Shown here: piece after piece, positions 45,031 through 54,641 of the stretch
Layout of the letters: each line of letters begins with the position of its first letter
How positions within the stretch are numbered: the first letter of the stretch is position 1
DNA from: an uncultured Allomuricauda sp.
GTDB lineage: Bacteria > Bacteroidota > Bacteroidia > Flavobacteriales > Flavobacteriaceae
Length of the DNA stretch: 64,000 nucleotides
NCBI RefSeq assembly: GCF_947495325.1
Contig: NZ_CANLYK010000001.1
Span: 1,488,001-1,552,000, forward strand
Direction: 5' to 3'
Translations under genes and position numbers: made by a program
Notes under the pieces: model-generated
The model's input: only the letters and a program-made list of their open reading frames with translations
Told to the model about the DNA's origin: nothing
The model's database searches: none

Positions 45031-47718
45031 ATGAAAATTAACCTAACGCACCTAATTCATACCTTTCAACATATGAAATCATTTCAGGCGAACACACAAA
45101 ATCAAAATTTAATACAAAAAGGATATCAGTTCATAATCGCAATACTTACATTCTTTGCATATCATACAGGTATCGCCCAGCAAAGCCAGTGGCCCGTACT
45201 CAAAACCTACGATCAGGAGCATATACAAAAGATAAAAATGCCCATTGGAGGTATAGGCACTGGAACTATTTCACTAACGGGTAGAGGTTCTTTAGAGGAT
45301 TGGGAAATTATGAACCGACCAGCTAAAGGATTTAATCCTACTTTGGAAAATAGGGGGCCCGTAAAGCAAAAAGGACCGTTTTTTGCTATTTATGTCGAAG
45401 ATGGGGAAGGTAAAAAACAAACACGGTTGTTAGAAGGCCCTTCAGATATTGCCTCTTACGAGGGAGCATGGGGTGCATACTCTAACCATCATGGGTTGCC
45501 CCGGTTTGGCAGTACATCGTTTAGTACGGCTTATCCTTTTGGACAAGTTACGTTGAGAGACGAAAGCCTTCCCGTAGAGATTGTTGTTGGCGCATTCAAT
45601 CCACTAATCCCCGGTAATATTGATGATAGTAGCATTCCCATGGCAGTGCTCAATTTTAATGTAAGAAACACTAGTACCAAAACCATTGCCATTTCACTCG
45701 CCGGGAGCATACAGAACTTTATTGGTTTTGATGGTGCACGGGGAAAAGCCGTAAAGAATGTAAACACCTACCGAGAGGAAGATGGTGTAAAAGGAATCCA
45801 TTATACAACCAAGGGTGTAGATTCAGAGAGTGAACAATGGGGGAGTATGAGCTTTGTTTCCCTTAATGAAGGAGAAACCACTTACAGAACTGCCTGGCAA
45901 GCATTGCAGAGTAGATGGGATAAAAAAAGACTTGATTTCTGGGATGATTTCTCTGAGGATGGTCTGTTGGAAAAAAGAACAAATGCTGATGCCAATGCAC
46001 CTTTAGGCTCAATAGCGGTAAAAAACACACTTAAAGCTGGTGAAGAAAAGAATTTTAAGTTTTTAATTAGTTGGCATTTTCCCAATAGACAAACCTGGGA
46101 TAAGCCCGGTTTTCAAAAATTGATAAAAGCCACAGTAGGCAATTACTATACTACAAAGTATCCTGATTCCTGGGAGGTCGTCATGAAGACACTTCCCCGT
46201 CTAAATGAATTGGAAACCAAGACCAAGACATTTGTAAATGCACTGATTAAAAGTGACATTCCAATAGAAGTAAAAGAATCGGCTCTTTTTAATCTGTCAC
46301 ATTTAAGAACCCAGTTGGCTTTCCGCACAAAAAGTGGTCATCTTTTGGGCTGGGAGGGGTTGTTTGATAATCATGGCTCCTGTTTTGGCTCATGTACCCA
46401 TGTCTGGAATTATGAGCAAACAACCGCATTCTTATTTGGGGAATTGGCAAAAACAATGCGTGATGTAGAGTACGGTTATGCCACAGATAAAAATGGTCTG
46501 ATGAGTTTTAGAGCTTATTTGCCATTAGATTCTGCACAAGAATGGGGTAAAGCCGCAGCCGATGGACAGATGGGATGTATCATGAAATTTTATCGCGATT
46601 GGCAACTGTCAGGTGATGATGAATTCTTAAAAAAACATTGGCCTACAGTAAAAAAAACTATGGAGTTTTGTTGGATTCATGGTGGATGGGATGCTAACAA
46701 AGATGGGGTTATGGAAGGTTCTCAACATAACACCATGGATGTGGAATACTTTGGGCCCAACCCACAAATGGGTTTTTGGTATCTCGGGGCACTTAAGGCT
46801 TCGGCAGAGATGGCATCTTATCTAGGGGATAAAAAATTTATGAAAACCTGCCAGAAGCTATTTAGACAAGGATCGGAGTGGATGGATAACAATCTGTTCA
46901 ATGGTGAATATTATGAACAGCATATCCAACCTCCCATGTCCGCTGAAAATGTAGCTCCATCATTAATAGGTGCTACTTCTGGTATTCATGCCACAGATTT
47001 TACATCTCCTGACTTTCAATTGGGTGAAGGTGTTTTGGTAGATCAACTGGTAGGTCAGTTTTTTTCACATCTTGTTGGACTTGGGTATTTGGCAAAAGAA
47101 GAAAATATAAAGACTACACTTAAATCTATCATCAAGTACAATTATGTGGAGAATATGTCTTCCCACGCCAACTTTCACCGGTCTTATGCTTTGGGCGACG
47201 AGTCCGCCTTGTTAATGGCTGCCTACCCGAAGGAAAGACCAGAGAAGCCTTTTCCCTATTATACTGAGGTAATGACCGGATTTGAATACACGGCTGCAAT
47301 CGGTATGCTTCAAGAAGGTCAAACGGAGAATGGGTTAAAGAGCATTCGAAATATTAGAAATCGTTATGATGGAAGAAAACGAAACCCATTTAATGAAGCC
47401 GAGGCAGGGCATCACTATGCAAGGAGTATGATTGCTTGGGGTGGTATTTTAGCAACGACAGAATTCCAATATTCCGCTATTGAAAAATCCATGAAATTTA
47501 TATCAAAACCAGGAAACTACTTTTGGTCTAACGGCTATCAGTATGGAACCATTAAAGTTTCCGGAGATGAGAATGAAAGACAAGTGGCAATTACAGCACT
47601 CAACGGTTCTTTAGAACTTAAGACATTCACGTTAAGAGGTTTTGGTGTTTATGATTTTAAAGGAGAAAAAAGTTTTAATGAAAACAACAAGGTCACTTTC
47701 AAGGTGAAAAAAGACTAG
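45031..47718 (+). CDS. Glycoside hydrolase family 116, copy A
   Basis: The 895-residue protein belongs to GH116/GBA2-type beta-glycosidases (acting on beta-glucosides, beta-xylosides or related). An N-terminal signal segment (FIIAILTFFAYHTGIAQQ) is followed by a beta-sandwich with PIGGIGTGTISLTGRG and an (alpha/alpha)6 barrel. By memory of the family the nucleophile is Glu442 (WEGL) and the acid/base Asp570 (HNTMD), 128 residues apart, close to archaeal members. Start could also be ATG 45073. The next gene is a paralogue. Confidence 0.87.
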   Translation: MKINLTHLIHTFQHMKSFQANTQNQNLIQKGYQFIIAILTFFAYHTGIAQQSQWPVLKTYDQEHIQKIKMPIGGIGTGTISLTGRGSLEDWEIMNRPAKGFNPTLENRGPVKQKGPFFAIYVEDGEGKKQTRLLEGPSDIASYEGAWGAYSNHHGLPRFGSTSFSTAYPFGQVTLRDESLPVEIVVGAFNPLIPGNIDDSSIPMAVLNFNVRNTSTKTIAISLAGSIQNFIGFDGARGKAVKNVNTYREEDGVKGIHYTTKGVDSESEQWGSMSFVSLNEGETTYRTAWQALQSRWDKKRLDFWDDFSEDGLLEKRTNADANAPLGSIAVKNTLKAGEEKNFKFLISWHFPNRQTWDKPGFQKLIKATVGNYYTTKYPDSWEVVMKTLPRLNELETKTKTFVNALIKSDIPIEVKESALFNLSHLRTQLAFRTKSGHLLGWEGLFDNHGSCFGSCTHVWNYEQTTAFLFGELAKTMRDVEYGYATDKNGLMSFRAYLPLDSAQEWGKAAADGQMGCIMKFYRDWQLSGDDEFLKKHWPTVKKTMEFCWIHGGWDANKDGVMEGSQHNTMDVEYFGPNPQMGFWYLGALKASAEMASYLGDKKFMKTCQKLFRQGSEWMDNNLFNGEYYEQHIQPPMSAENVAPSLIGATSGIHATDFTSPDFQLGEGVLVDQLVGQFFSHLVGLGYLAKEENIKTTLKSIIKYNYVENMSSHANFHRSYALGDESALLMAAYPKERPEKPFPYYTEVMTGFEYTAAIGMLQEGQTENGLKSIRNIRNRYDGRKRNPFNEAEAGHHYARSMIAWGGILATTEFQYSAIEKSMKFISKPGNYFWSNGYQYGTIKVSGDENERQVAITALNGSLELKTFTLRGFGVYDFKGEKSFNENNKVTFKVKKD

Positions 47719-47738
47719 CACAAAACCAGGAGAGAAGA

Positions 47739-50321
47739 ATGAAATTCATGAGAACAAAAAAAATAGTATTCCATAAAAGAGAAGGCTATCTCGTGTTCAT
47801 TTTTTTACTTGCTTTATTTTTGGAAAACCCTGTTAGTGCACAAGACGGAGAGTGGCCAGTACTAAAAACATATGACCAAGGTTATACAGACCGTATTGCC
47901 ATGCCAATAGGAGGTATTGGAACAGGAACTATTTCACTTACCGGGAGGGGAGCTTTGGAGGATTGGGAAATTATGAGTCGTCCAGCTAAGGGGTATAACC
48001 CCAAATATGCAGGTGTGGCCGTAATAAATCGCACTCCTTTTTTCTCTATTTATATCAAAGAGGAAAATAAGGAAGGGCAAGCCCTCCTTTTGGAAGGTCC
48101 GGCACCCACAAAGTACGATGAAGGTTTTTACGGGTCTAAGTCACCCAACCATGGGCTGCCACGTTTTGCTGAAGCTAGCTTTCAAACCGCCTACCCTTTT
48201 GGTCAAGTTTTGTTACGAGATAATAATTTGCCTGTTGAGGTAACGGTGGGGGCTTTTAATCCCTTAATACCTGGAAATACAGATGATAGCAGTTTACCCC
48301 TGGTAGTTTTAAGTTATAAAGTAAAAAATACGAGCAATTCGCCCATAACTATTTCTTTAGCGGGTAACATTCCAAACTTCATTGGTTTTGATGGTAAAGA
48401 AGGAAAAGCGTATCAAAATAAGAATACATACAGAGAAGAAAATGGTTTAAAAGGAATCCATTTCTCAGCTGGTGATGAAGTAGATAAAAAAAGTACACAA
48501 TGGGGCACTTTTAGTTTATTGACGAATAGTGAAGGGGAAACCTCTTATCGCACCTGTTGGAAACCTGGAGAATGGGGAAATAGTACTTTGGAGTTTTGGG
48601 ATGATTATACAGATGATGGACTTTTAGAAGAGCGAATCTCTGAGCAAAAAAATAATATGGGGTCCTTGGCTGTAAAAACTACTTTGGCTCCTAATCAAGA
48701 AAAAGATATTCGCTTTTTTATCACTTGGCATTTTCCAAACCGTTTAGGTTTTCAGCACAAAGCCAATGTGGGGAATTATTATGCGACCTTGTTTCAAAAT
48801 TCATGGGATGTAGCTCATGAAAATATTGATAGAATTCCTGAATTGGAAAAAAAGACCAAAACCTTTGTAGATGCCTTTATCAATAGTGATGTTCCAGATG
48901 TTATTAAAGAAGCGGCCTTATTCAACTTAGCCCATTTTAGGACACAATTAGTCTTTAAAACCAAATTAGGTTATTATTTAGGTTGGGAAGGGATAAAAGA
49001 TAATGATGGCAGTGGCTCAGGGTCATGTACACATGTTTGGAATTATGAACAAACTATTCCTTTCTTATTTGGAGATGTAGCGAAAAATATGCGTGAGGTG
49101 GAGTTTGGGTATGCAACTGCTGACAATGGGCTTATGAGTTTTAGGATTCATTTGCCTTTGGCCGAAAAAGCACAACATTTTGGAATCGCAGCGGCTGATG
49201 GACAGATGGGCTGTATCATGAAGTATTATCGTGAGTGGCAACTTTCCGGGGATGATGTGTTTTTGAAAAAGAACTGGCCAATGATAAAAAAATCATTGGA
49301 ATTCTGCTGGATTCCTGGAGGTTGGGATGCTAACAAAGATGGAGTGATGGAAGGAGCACAACATAATACTATGGATGTGGATTACTTTGGACCTAATCCA
49401 CAAATGGGTTTTTGGTACTTAGGAGCCTTAAGGGCCACCGAAGAAATGGCTACTTATTTAGGAGAAAAGAAATTTGCCAAAACTTGCAGGTCGCTGTATA
49501 AAAATGGATCTCAGTGGATGGATGAAAACCTTTTTAATGGCGAATATTATGTGCAAGAAATAGTTCCTCCTATGTCTGAGGATAATATTGCCGAGGGACT
49601 TATTCGTGTAAAAAGACGATTAGTGGCAGACAATCCTCAATATCAGTTGGGAGAAGGCGTGCTGGTAGACCAGTTGGTTGGGCAGGTAATGGCACACATT
49701 CTAGACCTAGGGTACCTTGCCAATAAAGAAAATATTAAGAAAACTAATGAATCTATTCTAAAATATAACTATCGAGAAAACTTAATGAAACACCCCAATT
49801 TTATGCGTTCCTATGCTTATGGTAACGAGTCTGCTTTGTTGATGGCTGATTATCCAGGAGAAAGACCCGAGCAGCCATTCCCATATTTTACAGAGGTGAT
49901 GACAGGTTTTGAACATACTGCAGCTGTATCAATGATTTATGAAGGGCAGGTAAATGAAGGGTTAAAAACCATTCAAGACATTCGTAATCGTTATGATGGA
50001 AAAAAAAGAAACCCTTTTAATGAAGCAGAATATGGACACCACTATGCACGAAGCATGATGGCTTGGGGAGGTGTTTTAGCAACTTCGGGATTCCATTATT
50101 CAGCAGTAGATAAATCAATGTCTTTTACGTCAAAACCCGGTACTTATTTTTGGAGTAATGGCTACAGCTGGGGAACCTGTGAGGTAAAAAATATGGAAGC
50201 TGTGCTAACAGTTCTTTCTGGAACATTAGAACTAAGTGTTTTTTCTTTAAAAGGCAAGGGAACAAAGAAGTTAGATAGAAAATTGATAGCTAATTCTGAA
50301 TCATTGACAATTGAATTATAA
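47739..50321 (+). CDS. Glycoside hydrolase family 116, copy B
   Basis: A second GH116 of 860 residues, 20 bp after copy A and with an AGGAG site 7 bp before its ATG. It shares PIGGIGTGTISLTGRG, the candidate Glu417 (WEGI) and Asp546 (HNTMD), 129 residues apart, and most of the segment around HVWNYEQ. It looks like a tandem duplication that has diverged moderately, with copy-specific loops (for example the omission around 48760 of the segment present in copy A). Different linkages or chain ends may be the reason for two copies. Confidence 0.87.
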   Translation: MKFMRTKKIVFHKREGYLVFIFLLALFLENPVSAQDGEWPVLKTYDQGYTDRIAMPIGGIGTGTISLTGRGALEDWEIMSRPAKGYNPKYAGVAVINRTPFFSIYIKEENKEGQALLLEGPAPTKYDEGFYGSKSPNHGLPRFAEASFQTAYPFGQVLLRDNNLPVEVTVGAFNPLIPGNTDDSSLPLVVLSYKVKNTSNSPITISLAGNIPNFIGFDGKEGKAYQNKNTYREENGLKGIHFSAGDEVDKKSTQWGTFSLLTNSEGETSYRTCWKPGEWGNSTLEFWDDYTDDGLLEERISEQKNNMGSLAVKTTLAPNQEKDIRFFITWHFPNRLGFQHKANVGNYYATLFQNSWDVAHENIDRIPELEKKTKTFVDAFINSDVPDVIKEAALFNLAHFRTQLVFKTKLGYYLGWEGIKDNDGSGSGSCTHVWNYEQTIPFLFGDVAKNMREVEFGYATADNGLMSFRIHLPLAEKAQHFGIAAADGQMGCIMKYYREWQLSGDDVFLKKNWPMIKKSLEFCWIPGGWDANKDGVMEGAQHNTMDVDYFGPNPQMGFWYLGALRATEEMATYLGEKKFAKTCRSLYKNGSQWMDENLFNGEYYVQEIVPPMSEDNIAEGLIRVKRRLVADNPQYQLGEGVLVDQLVGQVMAHILDLGYLANKENIKKTNESILKYNYRENLMKHPNFMRSYAYGNESALLMADYPGERPEQPFPYFTEVMTGFEHTAAVSMIYEGQVNEGLKTIQDIRNRYDGKKRNPFNEAEYGHHYARSMMAWGGVLATSGFHYSAVDKSMSFTSKPGTYFWSNGYSWGTCEVKNMEAVLTVLSGTLELSVFSLKGKGTKKLDRKLIANSESLTIEL

Positions 50322-50326
50322 ATAAA

Positions 50327-51772
50327 ATGATAAGGTTTATTTTATTATTAGGCTGTTTAGCCATAATAAATTCATGTAACACTCTTAAAAAAACTGAGTT
50401 TAAGAAGCCTAATTTGGTTATCATTTTTACAGATGACCAGGGCTACGGAGATCTTGGCTGTTTTGGAGGGGAACATGTATATACACCTAATATTGATCAA
50501 ATGGCTAAAGAAGGAGCTCGATTGACGAGCTTTTATGTAGCCGCGCCACTGTGTACACCCTCACGGGCTGCATTGATGACAGGATGCTATCCAAGGAGAG
50601 TTAGCATGGAGCCGCCATCAAGTTTGATAGTAGATGCTCCTAACCTTCCTACAGGAAAACGTTTCCCCGTATGCTTGGCTGCAGATGCGAATGGCTTAAA
50701 TCCAGACGAAATAACCATAGCGGAGATAGCGAAATCTGTTGGTTACAGAACTGGGATATTTGGAAAGTGGCACTTGGGTGATCAACCTGAATTTTTACCA
50801 ACTAGACAAGGTTTTGAAGAATTTTTCGGTTTACCTTACAGCCATGATATAACACCAAAGCATCGTAGACAAGAATACTTTCAATTTCCTCCACTGCCAC
50901 TTTTAGAAAAAGAGGAAGTAATAGAACTGGATCCAGATGCCAATTATTTGACGAGAAGAGTCACGGAACGGGCTGTGAAATTTATCAAAGATCATAAGGA
51001 CGAAAATTTCTTTTTATATGTTCCACATCCAATTCCACATGGTCCACTGGCAGCATCGGCAGAAATCAAAAAAGAATACAAAGAGTTATTAGCTAGCGGA
51101 ACAAAAGCCTCTCCTGAAATATACGAGACCGCCATTTATGAAATCGATTGGTCTGTTGGTCAAATTCTTGCCACCTTAAAAGAACAAGGTATAGATGAAA
51201 ATACAATTGTGCTGTTTACAAGTGATAATGGAGCCGGTAGAAATAGAAAAAAATCCCTCAAACCATTATCAGGAGGCAAAGGAAGTACGTTAGAAGGAGG
51301 AATGCGCATGCCAACGGTGATTCGTTGGCCCAAACACATAAAAGCTGGGATTGATATTAATCAGCTTGTTACTACAATGGATTTATTACCAACATTTGCG
51401 AAATTAATTGGAGCAAAATTACCAGATAATCGCATTATAGATGGAAAAGACATCTTGCCAGTACTTACCGAAGGGACAGAAAGTCCACATGAGTATTTTT
51501 TCTATTCCCATTGGGGAACACTTGAAGCTGTGAGATGGAAAGATTGGAAACTTCGAATTATTGATGAGGAAGAAGCACTTTATAATTTGGCAACGGATAT
51601 TTCTGAGAAAACAAACCTCAAAAATGAACATCCCGAAATTGTAGTACAACTCAAAGAGGCAATGAAAAAATTCGATGCAGAAGTAACAAAAAATGCACGT
51701 CCATCTGGACAGGTTGAAAATCCCGTAGCATTAACTATAACAGAAAGTATTCATGGGAAACAGAAACACTAA
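50327..51772 (+). CDS. Sulfatase (S1 family), C76 active site
   Basis: The 481-residue lipoprotein sulfatase (lipobox INSC) starts 5 bp after the GH116 copy B stop. It has KPNLVIIFTDDQGYGDLGC, the formylglycine motif C76-T-P-S-R-A and GKWHLGDQ. TSDNGAGRN gives the metal site. It overlaps the ThuA gene start by 20 bp. Confidence 0.93.
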   Translation: MIRFILLLGCLAIINSCNTLKKTEFKKPNLVIIFTDDQGYGDLGCFGGEHVYTPNIDQMAKEGARLTSFYVAAPLCTPSRAALMTGCYPRRVSMEPPSSLIVDAPNLPTGKRFPVCLAADANGLNPDEITIAEIAKSVGYRTGIFGKWHLGDQPEFLPTRQGFEEFFGLPYSHDITPKHRRQEYFQFPPLPLLEKEEVIELDPDANYLTRRVTERAVKFIKDHKDENFFLYVPHPIPHGPLAASAEIKKEYKELLASGTKASPEIYETAIYEIDWSVGQILATLKEQGIDENTIVLFTSDNGAGRNRKKSLKPLSGGKGSTLEGGMRMPTVIRWPKHIKAGIDINQLVTTMDLLPTFAKLIGAKLPDNRIIDGKDILPVLTEGTESPHEYFFYSHWGTLEAVRWKDWKLRIIDEEEALYNLATDISEKTNLKNEHPEIVVQLKEAMKKFDAEVTKNARPSGQVENPVALTITESIHGKQKH

Positions 51773-53333
51773 TGGGTACATGTTTTTGTTGGTTATGGCT
51801 ATTTTGAGCTTTCAAAATTGCCAGATATACGCACAGCAATTAAAGGTTCTTAATTTTAGTGCAGATAATGGATACGTGCATAAATCAAAAGAAACAGGGG
51901 TATCTCTTATTGATTCGTTAGGTGTTGCTTACAATTGGAAAGTAGTAACTACTGATAAACCTGCCTTTTTTACATTAAAAAACCTGCTATCATTTCATGT
52001 AATCATCTTCAATAATACCTGCGGAAATAAGGGAAGAATATTTTCTAGTGACCAACAACAAGTTTTACAACAATTTATAAGAAACGGGGGCGGATTTGTA
52101 GGTATACATTGTGCTGGGGCACTTTGGCATGAAGGAGGCGAATTTCAGAAATGGTACGAAGCATTGATTGGAACAAGGCTTGTAGACCACCCTAAAGTAC
52201 AACAAGCAAAACTTGTAGTAGAAAATGCAAATCATGAAAGTACAGCGCACTTACCTTTAGAATGGGTTCTTACAGATGAGTGGCATCGGTTTTCAGATAA
52301 TCCTAGAGATCGAGTCAATGTATTGATTTCATTGGATGAAAGTTCCTATGAAGGAGAAAAAAAGATGAATGGAGATCACCCTTTTATATGGTATCAATAT
52401 GTAGATGGTGGACGTTCGTTTTTTACGTCCTTGGGGCATACTGAGGAAATTTTCAAAGATGAGAATTATCAAAAGCTACTTTATGGCGCTATAACCTGGG
52501 CAGCAGGTAAATCTTTGGAAGCTATTGAAGTTCCTGTACAAAAAGGCCTCATACTCGATTTAAATGCTGATGAAGGGGTGCAGATTGAAAATGGAAATAA
52601 AGTTTCTTCATGGAAAAATCAGGTTACTGGAAATGCTGTTAGACTATTCATCAAACAAGATAAAGGTAGAGAGGTGGCAGGTTCTGGACGACCAAGATTG
52701 AAATTAAGCGAACCTAAACTTAATGGGCATAATTCCATTGTCTTTCATCGTCAGGAGCTAATTAATCATCAAGAAGATACATTCGATCACTTAACAACTG
52801 GAAGTGGATATACTTGGTTTACTATTATGGCAGCTTACGAGCAAGTAAAAGGGAAGACTGGTGTAAATTCATTTTTTGGCAACCTACGAAACACAAATGT
52901 TGATAAAAAAGGACAATACGAGGGATTTTGGGCCGGATTAAGTGATGAAAATCACATTTGGGCAGGTGCTAGAAATGGTCTTGAAAAGGGTTTGTGGAAT
53001 AAAAATAGTCCACATGTTTTAGCACCCAAACCAATGACAACATCAAAGTATTATTTAGTTATGGGGCGTATGGGAAAAAGCAAAGGAGATGTGCCCATAG
53101 AACTTTTTGTTAACTCAGCAACTCCTGTTGTTAGAGATATGTTTCCTGTAAATCCAGAGGCAAACCCTTCAAAAATGGCTATTGGGCAAGAGCGAGATGC
53201 TACCAATCACCCAGGGCATGAGTCCTTTGATGGAGAAATTGCCCGTTTTTTAATATACGAAAGACCATTGTCTGATGAGGAAATGAAAACAGTAATTAAA
53301 CATTTAATAAGTAATTACAATATCAAACTATGA
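51753..53333 (+). CDS. ThuA-domain protein with C-terminal lectin-like domain
   Basis: The 526-residue secreted protein has an N-terminal signal peptide and a ThuA domain (about residues 28-255; FVGIHCAGALWHEGG, SFFTSLGHTEEIF). A C-terminal part of about 250 residues is predicted as a concanavalin/LamG-like fold (GLILDLNADEGVQIENGNKVSSWKNQ, FLIYERPLSDEEM). Start at ATG 51753; ATG 51780 is an alternative. ThuA proteins are linked to sugar use, and some are oxidoreductase-linked. The lectin-like tail suggests glycan binding. Confidence 0.8.
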   Translation: MGNRNTNGYMFLLVMAILSFQNCQIYAQQLKVLNFSADNGYVHKSKETGVSLIDSLGVAYNWKVVTTDKPAFFTLKNLLSFHVIIFNNTCGNKGRIFSSDQQQVLQQFIRNGGGFVGIHCAGALWHEGGEFQKWYEALIGTRLVDHPKVQQAKLVVENANHESTAHLPLEWVLTDEWHRFSDNPRDRVNVLISLDESSYEGEKKMNGDHPFIWYQYVDGGRSFFTSLGHTEEIFKDENYQKLLYGAITWAAGKSLEAIEVPVQKGLILDLNADEGVQIENGNKVSSWKNQVTGNAVRLFIKQDKGREVAGSGRPRLKLSEPKLNGHNSIVFHRQELINHQEDTFDHLTTGSGYTWFTIMAAYEQVKGKTGVNSFFGNLRNTNVDKKGQYEGFWAGLSDENHIWAGARNGLEKGLWNKNSPHVLAPKPMTTSKYYLVMGRMGKSKGDVPIELFVNSATPVVRDMFPVNPEANPSKMAIGQERDATNHPGHESFDGEIARFLIYERPLSDEEMKTVIKHLISNYNIKL

Positions 53334-54595
53334 ATAAAAAACAGAGCTCCCAGTTTTTAAGAGGCATCAGCTTTTTACTTTTATTTACTTTTTTAGCAGG
53401 ATGTAACACAAAAAAGACAGAAAGCAAACCAGAACCGGTAGAAGACTATACAAGTTTTGCAGATGATTTGACTTTCATGAGTGAGTACACCGATGTGATT
53501 GAGCTTTCTGAACCTTCAGGTCAGGGCAAAATAGCTGTATCTGCTGCGTTGCAGGGTCGTGTTATGACCAGTAGTGCTGCAGGGTCAGAGGGTCGAAGTT
53601 ATGGTTGGATTAACCGAGAATTGTTTGCCTCAAGAGATACATTGGAGCACATTAATGTGTTTGGAGGAGAAGAACGTTTTTGGCTCGGACCAGAGGGAGG
53701 GCAATACTCTATCTTCTTTGAAAAGGGAACTGAATTCAATATAGACAATTGGTATACACCTAGATTGATAGATATAGAACCATTTAAAATCAAAAAAAAT
53801 ACGCCCAATAGCGTATCATTCACAAAGAAAGCCTCACTGACGAATTATTCTGATTTTAGTTTTGAGTTGGAAATTGAACGTAAGGTCGAAATACTTTCCG
53901 CACATACCATAACGGCAGAATTGGGTGTGGATATAGAAATGGACATAAAGTCTGTCGCCTATCGAACCACTAACACCTTATCAAATATTGGAGATAAAGA
54001 TTGGCAAAAGGAAACAGGTCTTTTATCTATCTGGTTGCTAGGTATGTACAATGCCTCACCATCTACCACAATAATTGTCCCTTTTTATCCCGGAAGTGAA
54101 GAAATATTGGGAAAACCTGTAACTGATGATTACTTCGGTAAAGTGCCCTCTGAACGTCTCATAGTAAAAGATAGTGTGTTATATTTTTCGGGAGATGCAA
54201 CGTATAGAAGTAAGATAGGCTTGTCTCCAAGCAGAGCCAAGGATATTTTAGGGTCTTATGATTCTGAAAATAGTGTACTGACCATTGTTAGATACAACAA
54301 ACCCGCAGGAGTATCCGATTATGTCAATTCCCTTTGGGAATTACAGGAGGAACCTTATAAAGGTGATGTGGTCAATTCATACAATGATGGACCACCTGCA
54401 CCGGGCGAAAAACAGTTGGGTCAATTTTACGAATTGGAAACCTCATCACCAGCTTTAGCACTAAAAGTTGGGGAAAAATCAACACATACCCAATTGACCT
54501 GTCATTTTGAAGGGGATGAAAAATCACTGAATGAAATAGCTCAGCAACTATTGGGCGTATCTATTGAAGAAATTGCAAATATTTTTAATCCATAA
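53330..54595 (+). CDS. DUF6786-family lipoprotein
   Basis: The 421-residue lipoprotein (lipobox LAGC, 26 residues in) fits the DUF6786 family. Segments include GRVMTSSAAGSEGRSYGWIN and GGEERFWLGPEGGQYS. It overlaps the ThuA gene by 4 bp (ATGA). The beta-rich pattern resembles aldose-epimerase/galactose mutarotase-like folds, but the function is unknown. It is common next to sulfatases and GHs in algal-glycan loci. Confidence 0.75.
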   Translation: MNKKQSSQFLRGISFLLLFTFLAGCNTKKTESKPEPVEDYTSFADDLTFMSEYTDVIELSEPSGQGKIAVSAALQGRVMTSSAAGSEGRSYGWINRELFASRDTLEHINVFGGEERFWLGPEGGQYSIFFEKGTEFNIDNWYTPRLIDIEPFKIKKNTPNSVSFTKKASLTNYSDFSFELEIERKVEILSAHTITAELGVDIEMDIKSVAYRTTNTLSNIGDKDWQKETGLLSIWLLGMYNASPSTTIIVPFYPGSEEILGKPVTDDYFGKVPSERLIVKDSVLYFSGDATYRSKIGLSPSRAKDILGSYDSENSVLTIVRYNKPAGVSDYVNSLWELQEEPYKGDVVNSYNDGPPAPGEKQLGQFYELETSSPALALKVGEKSTHTQLTCHFEGDEKSLNEIAQQLLGVSIEEIANIFNP

Positions 54596-54641
54596 AACAA
54601 TAATAATCAATTCGATTTTGAATAAAGAGCAAGGAAACAGG

